A stretch of DNA of 64,000 nucleotides from Agrypnia vestita (GCA_016648135.1 JADDOH010023117.1:310001-374000), one strand, 5' to 3'; shown: positions 50,901 through 63,230, counted from the first letter of the stretch. A program made the numbers and translations. The notes: a model not told the origin generated them from the sequence alone.

Positions 50901-51170
50901 TGACCACTTTTTACTTAGTACTTTTCTAGGTACATATATAATATTCACCAAAAACTTGTACTTCAGATTGCAATGACAGGTTTGCATGATGACGGAAATC
51001 TGTTTGACATCCATGTCGCTTCGGTATCGTATAAACAGGTCTTTTTTAATAACACCCAGACATTCGGTACTACAATTCATGTATATGTACCAAAATACTG
51101 GTACACCTATAAAATTACTCATATACCATCACTGTATAGCTGTTAGGTTTTGTAAAGAGATATTGATATT

Positions 51171-51207
51171 GTTTTTACGTCTACATTTTTTATGTAGACG
51201 TAAAAAC
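51171..51207. repeat. perfect 16-bp-arm hairpin
   Basis: GTTTTTACGTCTACAT, a loop of five T, then the exact complement. No surrounding element was identified. Confidence 0.75.
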
Positions 51208-52989
51208 ACAATGCAATTTCTTCTTCACTTCTGCAATTTTTACTCAACATGTCACACTAATTAGACCTTGTAGATTCACAACTACTTTCCAAAGTTCTCA
51301 TCTAAAAATGCAGAAGTCGTAAATGTAAATTAATTAAGCAATGTATTTTACGGGTGTTAAAAAATATGTCCCGTCTATTTTTAAAGTTGGGGTAACAATC
51401 TCCATAATATTATTTTCAGAATAAGATGGAATACTTGGTTCAGTAAATGTTAAATGAAAAAAAAATATGAGGTCCCTACTGCCAATTTATTTTTTGTTTT
51501 TGCTATCTATGAAAAATGGATACTCAAGGAATGCATCACTGTGACATATTTAAAGTCAGAAAAGTTATCTGAACTATTATTATTAAACATAACTCTCTTA
51601 TGATAATATTACATCTTTCCATTCAGAAAGAGGCTTATACGCCCCCCCATTCTTCAAGAAATGTCTTCAATTACTATTATAACTGAAATATCTCAAACTT
51701 CTTAAATTAGGCAATCCGCCCTTAAACGGCGATTTGTGAATATCCTAAACTTAATTATTGTGTTAAATGTATATAATTTGTTTTGCTTAGACTGATAATT
51801 ATTTTATTACAAATGAGACAAGTCATTTTGTCAAATAAAATGATGGATTGAGACTACAATCTACAAATGCATTAGATGTCACTCCATTGTGTTAAAATCT
51901 TCTGAGCAGTTTTCAATGTTGCATGGTTCAGCTTTGGGTCCAATGTCTCTGACACATTATGAATCTTAAGTTCTTGCTCGTGACATTGCTGAAAAAATAA
52001 CCATGCATTATGATTCAGAAGCCTGGACTAGTTAGTTTACTGATGATAATAGACTCATATAAGTACTCAAAGTGAGATATTTGCAGCATAACCACTCAGA
52101 AATTGTGCACAAAGGATTCTAAACGGCTGTGAAATCCTGAGAACTTATAATAAAAGTCTGTGTTAATTGTTTACAAACCAAAATTATTTTTATTTTTCTA
52201 TTGATTATATTGCAATCTAATTCCCAGTTGTATGAAAAATAATTCATCAAAATGCTATGGGTATATCCAAATTATCAATGAATCTATACATACCATTATA
52301 GTGTTTTAAAAATATAAAACATTTTGACTGCAGTTATATATTTAAAGTAATTTAACCATATAATGGAGTAAAAAAATAGATGTGGTTATCACATTTTTTT
52401 AATTACTAAATATGTAATAGTTGAAGTAGTCAGTTGTACAAATACACTGGTTCTTTATGAAACTGTAAATTAATAAATGTTTACTTTTTTATAGATTCTT
52501 TCTTATATTATTAAAGATGTATATCAAAATTATGAAATTTTAATGTTTAGTTATGCCAATAGAAATTTTTACTAATACAATAGTATAACTATTCCAACGA
52601 TATCTATTTCGGTTTCAATCGAGTAATGTGTTGTGTCCAATTTTTACTTCATCACATCTATCTTTCAGTTTCGGTGTATTCTTACTCAATACGTACCTAC
52701 CCTTTTCCAGTCAAAAATTCCTTTGGTCTAAAATTATTTTATATTTATTTAGTGAGAGCAAAGGTTTAGATCTTTTGTATATTTTTTACAGAAGATTTTG
52801 ACATTTCATGACAGTATAGGACTTAACTTAAAAGTTTACGATATATGTTATAATCTAGGTAAATGTAAAGGAAATCATCTACTCCAGTAAATTACGACTC
52901 CATGTTACATTTTTACATTCTGTGTCTATTCTTGTGGTAATGAATTAAAGTGTGGTCACATATTGACATCCACAATCTTTGTTATCGTA
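51208..52989. other. AT-rich intergenic DNA, nothing recognised
   Basis: Frames are short and uninformative, and no repeats could be matched inside the window. Confidence 0.5.
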
Positions 52990-53260
52990 TGCAAATATTG
53001 AATTCTCAGAGTACCATATTAGCAAAGAACGTTGATAAATATTCTGCTAAACATCTCCCGGTCCTCTGCCATCTGAATCCTCCACTCACTTCAATAACTG
53101 TCATTGGCGAATATTTATCCTCCTTTGACGTATACTCCTTCCGCCTTGTACTCTCTTCATGACCAACTTGGGGATGTATTTGCTACAAAGCATGTGACCA
53201 AGGTGCGGGTTTCTTCTGTTTTTTCCCCTTGTGCTTCCTGAGAACCTATTTCATGCTTCC
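52990..53260 (-). mobile_element. possible LINE remnant
   Basis: This patch is GC-richer than the desert around it. On the - strand a short piece reads MAEDREMFSR, reminiscent of LINE ORF tails, but there are many stops. It could equally be an unrelated decayed sequence. Confidence 0.25.
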
Positions 53261-55880
53261 TGTAACCTGTGCTGTTCACAGTATTCATTTGATTACATAA
53301 GAAAATTGATTAATTCAATTCATTGAATATCAAAATAACATTATATACAACCTTTGTTATTTTATATTATTATTAATTATTAAAAAAACTAACTGCAAAG
53401 GTATGCTTCAAATATTAAAAAAGAATTTTTTTTTTCAAATCGATTGACATTGTATGGTAAGTAGTAATTGCTAAATAATAAGTTGTGTAATATGTATATT
53501 GATGTATTTCAAATACACATATTACTGTAATTTTAACTTGGTTGGATTATTTTTAATAAATATTTTCTTAACTTATTACATATTAACTATTTTGTTTTTT
53601 TATAAATATTTATGGTAAGTCTGTGTTTTGAATATATGCATATCATCTTACGGTGCCATAAATATTCTAAATTTGGATATAAAAAAATCCATGGTGAAAT
53701 AAACAAATTCACTCCTTTTCATTTACGCCGTATGACTGTACGAACCCTTCCAATGACATCTTGTCCACGATAATACTCAGCAGTAGCTAAAAATTTTATG
53801 ATATTTTATGAATCATTTTTAAAAAGAAAATATTTTTAAGCTTTAATATTATTATTTTCTGAATATAAATACCCAGTAAAGAAAGTACTCTGACATATAA
53901 TCTAATTTTTTGACTGATTTTTCTTTCTATTGTGATTGTGTATCGCTTTGTATGTGAATTTTATAAATGTTTTCTCAAGAATTTTGTAAATACATAGATA
54001 AAATACGCTGCCGAAACTTGAATCAAAAGAAATAAATGTGCCTGTTTTATCAGTGTTGTGTTAACAGTAATCAAAAACTATTATCAAATGTATTGCAATC
54101 AACCGTTGTTGGATATTTTCTTAGTTACTAAGTTATTGTGATTTGTGAGTAATATACATTGAGGCTCAATTCTAATTTGTGTGTTTATCTGTTAATAATT
54201 ATTCTTAAGAGTATTCATTTTCAAAAAAATTAATTAAAATAAGAATTATGTTGCAATAATATTATCTAAAAATTGTTGCTTTATTTATCTAGTTATTATA
54301 CCTCGTGTGATCTTGTGCTTGTGCTAGCACTCACAAGAGTGATTACAGCATAAATACGTGTTGCTGAATGTGTTATATCACAAGCTTTAAACTGAAAACA
54401 TTCCATATATTAGTTTATATATTCAGTTGTTACGTGAAATTCATATTACTGAAATTATATTTTATCAACAAATATCCATCCATTATTTCATATCTATTGA
54501 GCATATTTTTCCAGAGCCATTTACTAGTATTAATGTTACATGAATTTTATAATTTCACTTAGAGTAACAGTATATTTTTTTTAATGGAATAGTAAGTATA
54601 TAAATGAATATTAGAAGTTATAAATCCAAAGATTATCCCAGAGGAATCTCCTCAGATATATGTTTATTTTACACAAAAAACACCCGAACTGAAAAAATAG
54701 TTTTTATAATTTGTACTTTAAATATTCATAATGTTTTCAAATGAATAATGCAAAGGTACAGGACTCATCGATAAACATTATATTTTGTTATAACCAAACA
54801 AAATTGTTAGGGTGTATAAATATTAAACAGCACGGTAAGAAATTCAATTTCTTTTTAACTAGAATTATTATTAATTTTCTAATAATTAGTAAATGTGAAT
54901 TGATGATTATAAAAACATTTTAAATATAAAAAAACAAAGAAGAAACCTAAAAAAATTTGTTATATTTCTCAGTGAATTTTTTCTTTCAATAAATATTTCG
55001 CTTTATTCTCAGAAAATTATATAACATTGTCTACAAATTGCAAAAGTGCCAAATTGTTTTCTGTACAATGTTGCGTGCATCACGATTTTGTTGAAAACAA
55101 ATTATGATATTAAATAACTTTGGTTTAAAAAACAAAAACAAAATCATCTTCCCTTTTTGTCGAATTAGGGTCTAAACATTTATTGTTTCCTTGGAGCTTA
55201 GCAGTTACTGTAACATTCAGTTCCATGTGTGGTGCCATATTACTTGATAAGAATTCATGTTTCATTAACTGTTGTAAATAAAATATGTATGTAAAAAGGC
55301 AAGTGAATGCTTCATATAATATAACCTCATAAGTTGTCCAACCATTTTTATATTCAATACATTTCGGATGAGATTTTTTATGAGGTTTTAGGTTTTTTTA
55401 TAAATACGATGAGTTTATTCAATGCTAAAATTCTTTATGCATACTTTGGACTGTACATAATATTATGTTGCATCACTATTATTTATTCAAAAGTGTTAAG
55501 ATTCATAAAATTATTGAAGGTGATTTGGTACATACATATTTACATATTAAAATTAATGTTAATATTTTAAGCTTGTATAAATGTTATATTTGTGGAATAA
55601 ATAATTATTTCAGATATGAAACTATTTATTTTTTACATTTCATTTATTCTATCAAAATGCATTTATATGCTGTTTGATGAGCAATGCTGGGTTGTAATCA
55701 TCCTCTTAATCACTCCCAAAGTCAGAAAACTGGGGTGAAGTTGATAAATTATTGTTCTTTGGCATTACATTTTCTTCATTTGATAAAGACTTTCTTTCCG
55801 TAATGTGTATTTTAAACCTAATATTCCACAATACTCGGACAAGAAGGACACATTAAAAGTGAATAGTAGTATTATCAAAC
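53261..55880. other. AT-rich intergenic DNA, nothing recognised
   Basis: Over 2.6 kb of very AT-rich sequence without a supported gene, RNA or mobile element. Confidence 0.5.
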
Positions 55881-56041
55881 CTTAGTACCGAAGACCATTA
55901 GTGCGACCAGTCACGTGCGTTTTTTCATTTGCATACATTTTGTATTGAAAAGTGCTGGCCGCAGCAGTGGGTTTTGGCCCAGCACTTTTCAATACAGCAT
56001 GTGTGCGTGACAGAACGCGACTGGTCGTGCCAGCGGGTTAA
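55881..56041. mobile_element. foldback MITE
   Basis: Outer arms TGCGACCAGTCACG / CGCGACTGGTCGTG and inner arms TGTATTGAAAAGTGCTGG / CCAGCACTTTTCAATACA nest within 160 bp. The left outer arm has several mismatches. Non-coding. Confidence 0.75.
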
Positions 56042-56729
56042 GACATTTGCAAATTTCAAAAATTGGTACCAAATATTATCCTTGTCGACACAGTGCTACC
56101 ATCTGTGATTTGAATTGATATTATATTTACAGTACTTAGCAAAATATTTTTTTCTGGATACACCACCAAGATGTCAGTAAGATCAAAATATAATTTTAAT
56201 GTTGCTTTGTTAACAGTAATTGTCGACAATCTACAGTATTCCTAGACTTTCCTGCGCATCTTTGTGGTTTAGCCTTGGCCATTATCAGTTTATCATCAGA
56301 TTAGTTTTACATTGTTTACCATCGGAAAGTTAAATATTCTGGATAAGTTCATATATTATTTTAATGTAATTGGATTGGACAAATATCAATGCAATCCTCT
56401 CTTATAAGTATCCAAATCGATTCTATTTGCCTTCTGGAATAAATAAAATCGATTTACTCACTAAAAACTAAAGAAGGACAATGTATAACGTAAAATATGT
56501 GTTCTCCTGAGAAGCTTTTTTTACGAATCGAATATATATAAGTTATCCAATTTAAAAATGGTTCTACCTTTTGAAGATCCCGCCACAGTGAGAATGAAGC
56601 AAAATTCTGCCATAGATCGTGCTCATACGTACAAGAGCTAAACAGATTGTAGCCGCTCGTTGGTTGAAACTTTTCCTGAAATATTTTTCTATGGATAATT
56701 CTCGTCGGTGTTGCATCTTGCAACACTAT
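56042..56729. other. intergenic DNA with one weak - strand frame
   Basis: A - strand frame from ATG 56726 reads MLQDATPTRIIHRKIFQEKF to SLWRDLQK, where GTAGAA could be a donor. Nothing in it matches a family I know, and its codon composition is only mildly better than background. Confidence 0.3.
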
Positions 56730-57004
56730 CAGTAATGGCCGAATCGTTGAGAAGTCAGTTGCGCGGATGTTGACTTTTCGTTGTTGTGTAGGTGTAATTT
56801 CGACGTTAAACGACTTTTCCGTCGGATATGAGTGGTATCAAAGTTTCTAAAATTAATTGTCAGTGATTCAATGTCGCTATTCTGCAGTGTTTGTGTTAAT
56901 AGTGTATGTGATCCGTGAAAAGTGCCATAATAATAATAATTAAGGTTCCTATACAGCGTTAAGAGGGATTATTTGATTGCTGTCTAGCAAAAAACGCTCT
57001 AAAG
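56730..57004 (+). other. putative 5' non-coding exon of a + strand gene
   Basis: The stretch is GC-richer than its surroundings and ends in a strong donor, AAAG|GTAAGA, at 57004/57005. No long frame crosses it. An acceptor, TTATTGCAG, is found at 57431, opening the GC-rich island at 57432. The pair looks like the 5' end of a gene whose coding part is not in the window, but this is inference. Confidence 0.35.
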
Positions 57005-57431
57005 GTAAGAAATTATGATATAAACAGTAATTTATGGAGGATAATTTAAATTATTTTTCTATTTGTTGCTGTCCAGCTTTACATAATTCATATTACTTTA
57101 GACAAATGCACTTAATGTCTGTGTTTTTGCTGAAGCGGTTTGGGTTTGTTTGGTGAGGTTTCACCTTATCTATTGCTAAACGGGGCGTGCGAATGAAGGA
57201 CGAACACCTGTACGTCTTCTTCAATTAAGAACAAGTACATTTTCCGTTAGAAAGCTGTGTTTTATTTCGAGTTCAAAATTCAAAAATCTTGAAATTGTGA
57301 TTGACATTCCAACGAATATATATTGACATATTATACATGTTGTATTTGCGTAATCTGATTGAATTAATAAATCATTAATTTATGTTATCTAGTAATTGGT
57401 TTTCTTTGGAAGAATTTTACTATTATTGCAG

Positions 57432-57660
57432 TGATGTAAACCGACTATTAAAGAGGAGACATCTCGTTCCGTTCGCCGGAGGAGGCTGTGTGCGTGATCG
57501 CGCGGAGCTGTCGTGTCATCGCTGGGACAGGTTTTGACCGCCGAGCTTTTGACGATGTTTTGAGGCTTACCAGAGGCGTGTTTGTCGAAGAAGCATTTCT
57601 GAATTGAACACGCTTGACCTTGTGGTTAAGTTCCGTGACACAGCCCCCCCTCAAGAAATG
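57432..57660. other. GC-rich exon-like island, strand unclear
   Basis: On the + strand it follows TTGCAG and reads DVNRLLKRRHLVPFAGGG to a stop after about 34 codons. On the - strand an open frame (GGCVTELNHKVKRVQFRNAS, STNTPL) runs to a consensus donor, CTG|GTAAGC, at 57571. Both readings are incomplete. It is probably part of an exon, coding or not. Confidence 0.35.
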
Positions 57661-58245
57661 GAATGCACTTGAAACCAGACCACACCGTGTTCCAATTTCA
57701 AAATATTAACGAGGTTTCAACGCCCGCCACTTGAAATTTTAATAACTTAAATAATTATATAAAATACCTTGGTCTTACCCAGGTGATGGTAGGTACCCGT
57801 TTAGTTTCTATTCATAAACTATTTAACGAAGGGGAACGTAGGTATATAAATGTATTTCAGCGAGCTATTAAATAAAAGATCTGTAGATAAGGAAATTGCA
57901 CGATTAAAGGATTGCCCAATATATGTAAGTACATACTTGAATTTTATGCAATAAAATATTAGGCAAATCCTTTAGGCCGTTATTTACCTAGGCTGGATAG
58001 TTTATATTTCATTACGTAATATTTTAAAAACTACGGTACCTACCTAAGTGTTGTAATCTCGTTAGCATTTTTTATTTGTTGTGCGTCCTGTAGTATAAAG
58101 TCAAATCCAAATTATTTGCAAAACTTCGTCTTTACAGTGATTTAATCATTAAAGAGAAGTTAGGTAGTTATAAGTTAAGAAAATAATTAATCACTGAAGA
58201 CGTTCATCAGAATCCTTAGAATTTCTAGAAACATTTGTACCTATT
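57661..58245. other. intergenic or intronic DNA, nothing recognised
   Basis: AT-rich with no supported feature. Confidence 0.45.
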
Positions 58246-58590
58246 TTACTAACTTATATTGATTATGAAAAATTCATTTGCTCCGTACAACATAAATAAA
58301 ATGGTAAAAACCTTCTTCTCAATTTTTGCAAGGTATTTATCATTTTATTCGACCTGTATTAAAGCGAATGAATTTTTCATAATCGACATAAGTTACTGTA
58401 ATGATAGTTCAACTTTTTGTAAAAAATACGTCAGAAATATTGAAAAAAAAATGCAGACTTTGATATTTGCATATCTCCATAACTATTGATATTAGGTCAT
58501 GGTTGCTTGAACATTTTAGACCCACAACATAGGCAGGAATCTACCGGCTAACTTTTTGCCGCTAGCTCTGGTACACCCTGTATAGTATTA
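58246..58590 (-). mobile_element. palindromic MITE family, third copy
   Basis: It contains AACTTATATTGATTATGAAA at the left and its inverted partner TTTCATAATCGACATAAGTT further on, then CCATAACTATTGATATTAGG and CATGGTTGCTTGAACATTTT, as in 5756-6270. The right end, ACACCCTGTATA, matches the family terminus ACAGGGT. Confidence 0.7.
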
Positions 58591-59259
58591 TAATTTTATG
58601 ACCCAACTTTATTTTTTTTAATGTCCTTATTCACTTTGCTTAATTGCTTTGTTCAATTGGTTTATTAACAACACATATTGGGTACTTTATATTATTTACT
58701 TTGTATTAACTACACGTTACAAATAATTATTTGTCTTTAGTAATCATAATCGACTCTCGATAATCGTTCATTTTGTTCTGTAACGTTACCAATTATTCAA
58801 TTATCTAAAACTTTGTTAGGTTTGACGTTTTTTAACGTGTTTGTGTGCCTCTGACGATTAAATTATCTTACTAATCTATTTGCACTACGAGTTGTTGTCT
58901 GATGAGTGACGCGTCTTCAAGCTTAACATTTGATTGTACACTGACTAATTGCTCCGTCAATTGACATGCGGCAGGTTTTGTATTAACGTGTTACCTACCT
59001 ACTTTGAAATTTTCAAAAAAAAGTTTTTTTCGCTATACCTCATAGCTTGAACTTCTAAGAATACTTTGAGTCGTCACTCTTTCGAAAATTCCAAAACTTG
59101 CTTGAGATGTAGTAATTTGAAGCTAGCGCGGTAGATGAATTTTCAAACGAATCACATTATTCTTTTTCGTTTTAATCGAAACTCGGTTTTTCTCGAATCT
59201 TGGAAATGATATCTCGAAAACTATTAGGTGCCCGATTTTGTGCAAATTCACGCATCTTA
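58591..59259. other. intergenic DNA, nothing recognised
   Basis: No supported feature. Confidence 0.45.
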
Positions 59260-59398
59260 GGCCCGGTTGTTTCAAGTTGGATTAGAATAAAAGTTCGTTT
59301 AAAGCTTAGATTTTTACGGACATAGATAGTTTGATTGGTGGAGAACGCAAAAATCTTTACTTTAAACGAACTTTGATCCAACATGAAACAACCGGTCC
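59260..59398. mobile_element. PIF/Harbinger-type MITE, copy c
   Basis: Ends GGCCCGGTTGTTTCAAGTTG and CAACATGAAACAACCGGTCC are flanked by TTA (59257-59259, 59399-59401). Same family as copies a, b and d. Confidence 0.75.
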
Positions 59399-59412
59399 TT
59401 ACCAATATAAGA

Positions 59413-59600
59413 TAAGCCGTATTCTGATAATTAATCGTATTCTGAAATAAGCAATATTGCTGTTTCTGTATTTGTATATTGTATTACATTGCAGGGTTTG
59501 AAATTAACAGGTTTGAAATTAAAGAATTCATTAAATTCTCAAATTGTGAATAACTTAATGTTTGTGTACGTTTTAGAGCTTTCTGTTCGATTGAATCCAT
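59413..59600 (+). repeat. dispersed repeat, second copy of the GCCGTATTCTGA family
   Basis: AGCCGTATTCTGATAATTAA opens it and AGCAATATTGCTGTTTCTGT follows, then TTTGAAATTA and AATTGTGAATAACTTAATGT as at 3735-3925. Confidence 0.6.
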
Positions 59601-60290
59601 TGGAATGAATTCAAAGGAAGCAAGACTAGCGGTACATAATGGTGTTCTAGTGCCAACCCTGATATATGGAAGTGAAGCCTGGAATTGGCAAAGAAGGAAT
59701 GAAATTATGTTTACTGAATGCGGTGAAAATGTGGTCACTAAGGCCCGGTTGTTTCAAGTTCGATTGAAGTAAGCGGTCGATCAAAGCATAGATTTTTACG
59801 AAAACGGATCGTCTGATTGGTGGTGAACGTAAAAATCTATGCTTTAAAAAAACGCTTACTTTAATCCAACTTGAAACAACCGGCCCTAAGACGCTTGTGT
59901 GAAAATCTTTGGTCGATAGAGTGAGGAATGAACAAATCAGAAGTGAATGTAATGCTGGCGTAGTGTGGTAGATAGAATAAAAGAGTGCTGAGATGATTTG
60001 GTCATGTGGAACGTATGAATGAGGAAGAATGTTTAAGAAAATGTATGGGGCGAGTGTTGATGGCAACAGGAATAGAGGGCGTCCGCGAAAGACCTGGCAC
60101 GATAAGACACTACAAGTATTTGAGGATGGCCCTGTTAAAAGCATCGACAAACGTAGAAATTGTATGAGAAGATGTATGAATGTAGCCGAAGCAAAAGTGG
60201 TGTGCCAAGATATAAGAATGTCGCGTTCTATCCTCTCTGCCTACCCCTGCGGGGAAACGGCGTGATGGTTGGTTAGTTAGTCAAACTTAA
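59601..60290 (+). mobile_element. RTE-like LINE 3' half, with a nested MITE
   Basis: Frames encode NGVLVPTLIYGSEAWNWQ, then, after the nested MITE at 59742-59886, MYGASVDGNRNRGRPRKTWH, CMRRCMNVAEAKVVCQD and ILSAYPCGETA with a stop at 60263-60265. The order matches the C-terminal part of RTE-like LINE proteins. It carries frameshifts and is inactive. Confidence 0.8.
59742..59886. mobile_element. PIF/Harbinger-type MITE, copy d, nested in the LINE
   Basis: GGCCCGGTTGTTTCAAGTTC and CAACTTGAAACAACCGGCCC are terminal inverted repeats with TAA on both sides (59739-59741, 59887-59889). Its position shows that it moved after the LINE had inserted. Confidence 0.85.
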
Positions 60291-60956
60291 TAATGTCAAA
60301 ATTGACGGCGTTACAGTATTGTACAATAACTGAAATATGATATAAGAAGTAAATATGACATCATATAATAGGAAAATAATTAGCATTTTCATTTCAGTCA
60401 AACCCTAGCGACATGATAATTTCCAGGGGCTGCCTGCGCGGGTCAGGTGAAGGACCCTTTCGGGTTAGCTTACAGCTCTGCCAGTCTGACATTTTATAAA
60501 TAATTTGTTAATGAAAAATATTAACCAATGTATATTGTAAACAATGATGACAGTAAAAATAATTTCATGTGTGCAATAGTTACGTCAAAATAATTTTGCG
60601 TAACTATTGGTGACTGCGTAAGTAGTAATCTCTATTCTATATACAACATGTTTTCTAGAAGTTTAAGTGAATTTTTGTCATTACCCAGTTTAACGGATTG
60701 CGATTGTGGTAAAAAATGAGATGTGTCCCGTGATAAGAGAATTACGTCCATCCGTAAAAGACGTAATCTCGCGTGGCACGTTGGAAGCAGAAGGCATCTA
60801 TAGCGCGTATGTTTGCAGTATGTAAGCGCGCGCGCGTGTGTGTGACAAAACCAAATGCAGGATTGATGGAGAGGGACAGGATGTTAAGTAATAATACTCG
60901 GGATTTACAAACGTTGGTTTATTGATGCAAAAGTTACAGTAGAGCTTGTGCGACGA
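60291..60956. other. intergenic DNA with a short (CG)n(TG)n microsatellite
   Basis: Near 60827 the sequence GCGCGCGCGTGTGTGTG forms a microsatellite. No gene is supported. Confidence 0.5.
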
Positions 60957-61326
60957 CTTTGGAACTAAAACCCACCCCGCCCGCACCCGGCGGTAACCCC
61001 TCGCCCTGTCATTCAGTTCAATCTCGTGCGCGTGAGCTATGACATGTTGATTTCCAATATATATGTCCAAAACAGTCTTGCAACACTTTGCAGGTGGTGC
61101 AAGAACAATTGCTAATGTAGTTTTAAAGTTTTGCGAAGCTGAAAAAGCAAATAATCGATCAATATTACCGTTTGACAGGATTCCAGATAGAGCGACCGCC
61201 GTTACTGGTTTGTGTCTTTAGTGTTGCCCTACCAAATTTGTCACCGGTCACCGGACACTTTGTATATTATGTATTGTGTGATAAATTTACGCCCTCCCTC
61301 GTACGCCAATTTATACAGGTGGCACT
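60957..61326 (+). mobile_element. transposon-derived repeat, copy 2 (relative of 39863-40300)
   Basis: CCCCGCCCGCACCCGGCGGT, GTGCAAGAACAATTGCTAAT and AAAGTTTTGCGAAGCTGAAA follow the order of copy 1. The encoded fragment reads ARTIANVVLKFCEAEKANN, ILPFDRIPDRATAVTG. It ends CGTACGCCAATTTATA plus the shared GGTGGCACTCTA. Confidence 0.6.
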
Positions 61327-61575
61327 CTACAACGTGAAGAGCGTGTTCAGGTTGCGGCGGTCTGCAGAAGAGTGGCGGTTGTGCTTGCGAATGGCCAGGA
61401 CATCGTCGGCCGTATCGGGCCTCCGATTGGTAGTGTCGGTGGCGCTCACATCGAGCTCCGGTTGGTGGATTTCGCTCGATGCGAGCGGCTTGAAGGCCGG
61501 ATCCTCCACAAGCTTCTTCTATTTGTTCTTCTCTTCTATCCGCTATGCATTTGCATCGGGCATTGACGATTTGCT
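61327..61575 (-). pseudogene. broken GC-rich coding fragment, family unknown
   Basis: The - strand frame WGDSKSSMPDANA, stop, RIEEKNK, stop, KKLVEDPAFKPLASSEIHQP and so on to RKHNRHSSADRRNLNTLFTL then stop (61329-61327) has high third-position GC and ordinary protein composition. The two interruptions are TAG codons. The genuine-looking part is about 63 residues after the second TAG. It directly abuts the transposon-derived repeat. I do not recognise the protein. It could instead be a real terminal exon beginning after the AATAG at 61519-61523, although the upstream tract is purine-rich. Confidence 0.45.
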
Positions 61576-62159
61576 GTCGCCCCAGATGTGATGCATGCAT
61601 ATTAATTGCTTTATAAAGTAACCACGATAAATTAAAATCTATTAATTAAAATAGACATGACACAGCCCTGAAGGCCGAACTATCTCACCGAGTAGAATCG
61701 GAGGGCAAAAACTTGATCTCGCATTCAACACAAACAAAACATAACTAATGATTGTAGCCCGCTTCAGCAAGCTGCAAGAACTGTATAATGCGAGGAATCG
61801 TTCAAAGAATGTAACATCATATTTATTATACGTGAAATCGCGTCTCGTAAGGTCTGAAATACAATCATTAAGAAATGGCACAAATCGATCATAAAGTGTT
61901 GAACTTTGATTATTATTTAATTGATGGTTGCATCCAGTTAGACTGTTCGTGTTTCGTTGGTTTAGTCAGCAGTTGTAATTGATTTCAGTACACTTGAAAA
62001 TGATTCGAATGAACAAAATGTTCTAGTCCTAACAAAATGCCATGTTTTAATGTCTGTAATGTAGCATATCCAATAAAAAATTGTGCAAATGAGATCAGTT
62101 TGAAAATATTTAAAAAAAAATTTCCTAAAAAAACTGATATTTAAAATTCATAATAAGCG
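61576..62159. other. intergenic DNA, nothing recognised
   Basis: No supported feature. Confidence 0.45.
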
Positions 62160-62420
62160 AACGGAGCATATAATATAATCCGAATTATAATAATGTCGTT
62201 ATCTGTCCGCCCGTCCGAAATTTCGTGTAACGTCCATAACTTCTTTATAGTATATTTTTAAAAATCTTTTTTTATATATAAATAAATACTTTTTCTTTAG
62301 GAACCGACATACAAAAGTATCTTTATTTTTGACGGGTTACTGCTAGTGTTGTAAGATATGTACACAATTTAAACAGAATCGGTCTAACAGTTTTTGAGAG
62401 ACTTTCTCTACCAGTCTGAG
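62160..62420 (+). repeat. dispersed repeat, copy 2 (relative of 284-560)
   Basis: It has GTCGTTATCTGTCCGCCCGT, TTTCGTGTAACGTCCATAAC, TTAGGAACCGACAT and TTGACGGGTTA in the same order as the first copy. Confidence 0.6.
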
Positions 62421-62946
62421 TTTCGAGAAAAACGCAAAAGAATTATGAAATTCATTTAAAAATTCACCTACTAACTATGTCAGCTTCAAAATCTTATAAC
62501 TCAGCCATTTTTTTAATTTTTATGACTTATGTCTCAAATTATTATTTTAAGCCATGAGATAAGGAAAATGATAGCATGTCAAACGATTTCCACTATTTGG
62601 CGAACCCAGGTTTTGAGCGTCAGCAACGCGACTAGAACGTATCCAGGCTTCAAAGGACAGACGCCTGCTACTCGAGCCAGCTGGTTCGCGATCATTTCAA
62701 GAGAGTCCTTGTAAAACACATTCTCGCCGCGGTCGTGATTCGCGACTCGATTCCCATAACTTCGGCAGTCGATATCTACCATTAGTTTCCTAATAAAATA
62801 GGTTTTTTTACAGTTTCTGTAGTCTTAGATATTAACATAAGAATTGTACGTTTTTCTCAAATCTTTCCTTAATAACTTAAATAAACTGCGCGCCAAAAGT
62901 AAAACAAATTTTCGAGTTTTTTGTTTGTAAAATTGTGGAAATTCAT

Positions 62947-63181
62947 TTTTAATATTTAAAAAAATGAGGGTAAACAACACTGTTTTATTCCACTATATTT
63001 ATTTTGAATTGTTAGAACATTTTCGGGATTTCTCCCATTGTCAATAACAACACGTTTACAACATTTTTGTAAACGTGTTGTTATTGACAATGGGAGAAAT
63101 CCCGAAAACGTTCTAACAATTCAAAATAAATATAGTGGAATAAAACAGTGTTGTTTACCCTCATTTTTTTAAATATTAAAA
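62947..63181. repeat. near-perfect hairpin with 114-bp arms
   Basis: Arm 62947-63060 and arm 63068-63181 are reverse complements with a single mismatch seen (GAACATTTT against GAACGTTTT), around a 7-nt loop ACATTTT. The sequence includes AATGAGGGTAAACAACACTG and TTTCGGGATTTCTCCCATTG. No frame or target duplication is clear. A foldback transposon is the likely origin. Confidence 0.85.
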
Positions 63182-63230
63182 CAAACTGGTAATTTATTCT
63201 TCATGAGATATTGTGTTTGCTTTTACATTT

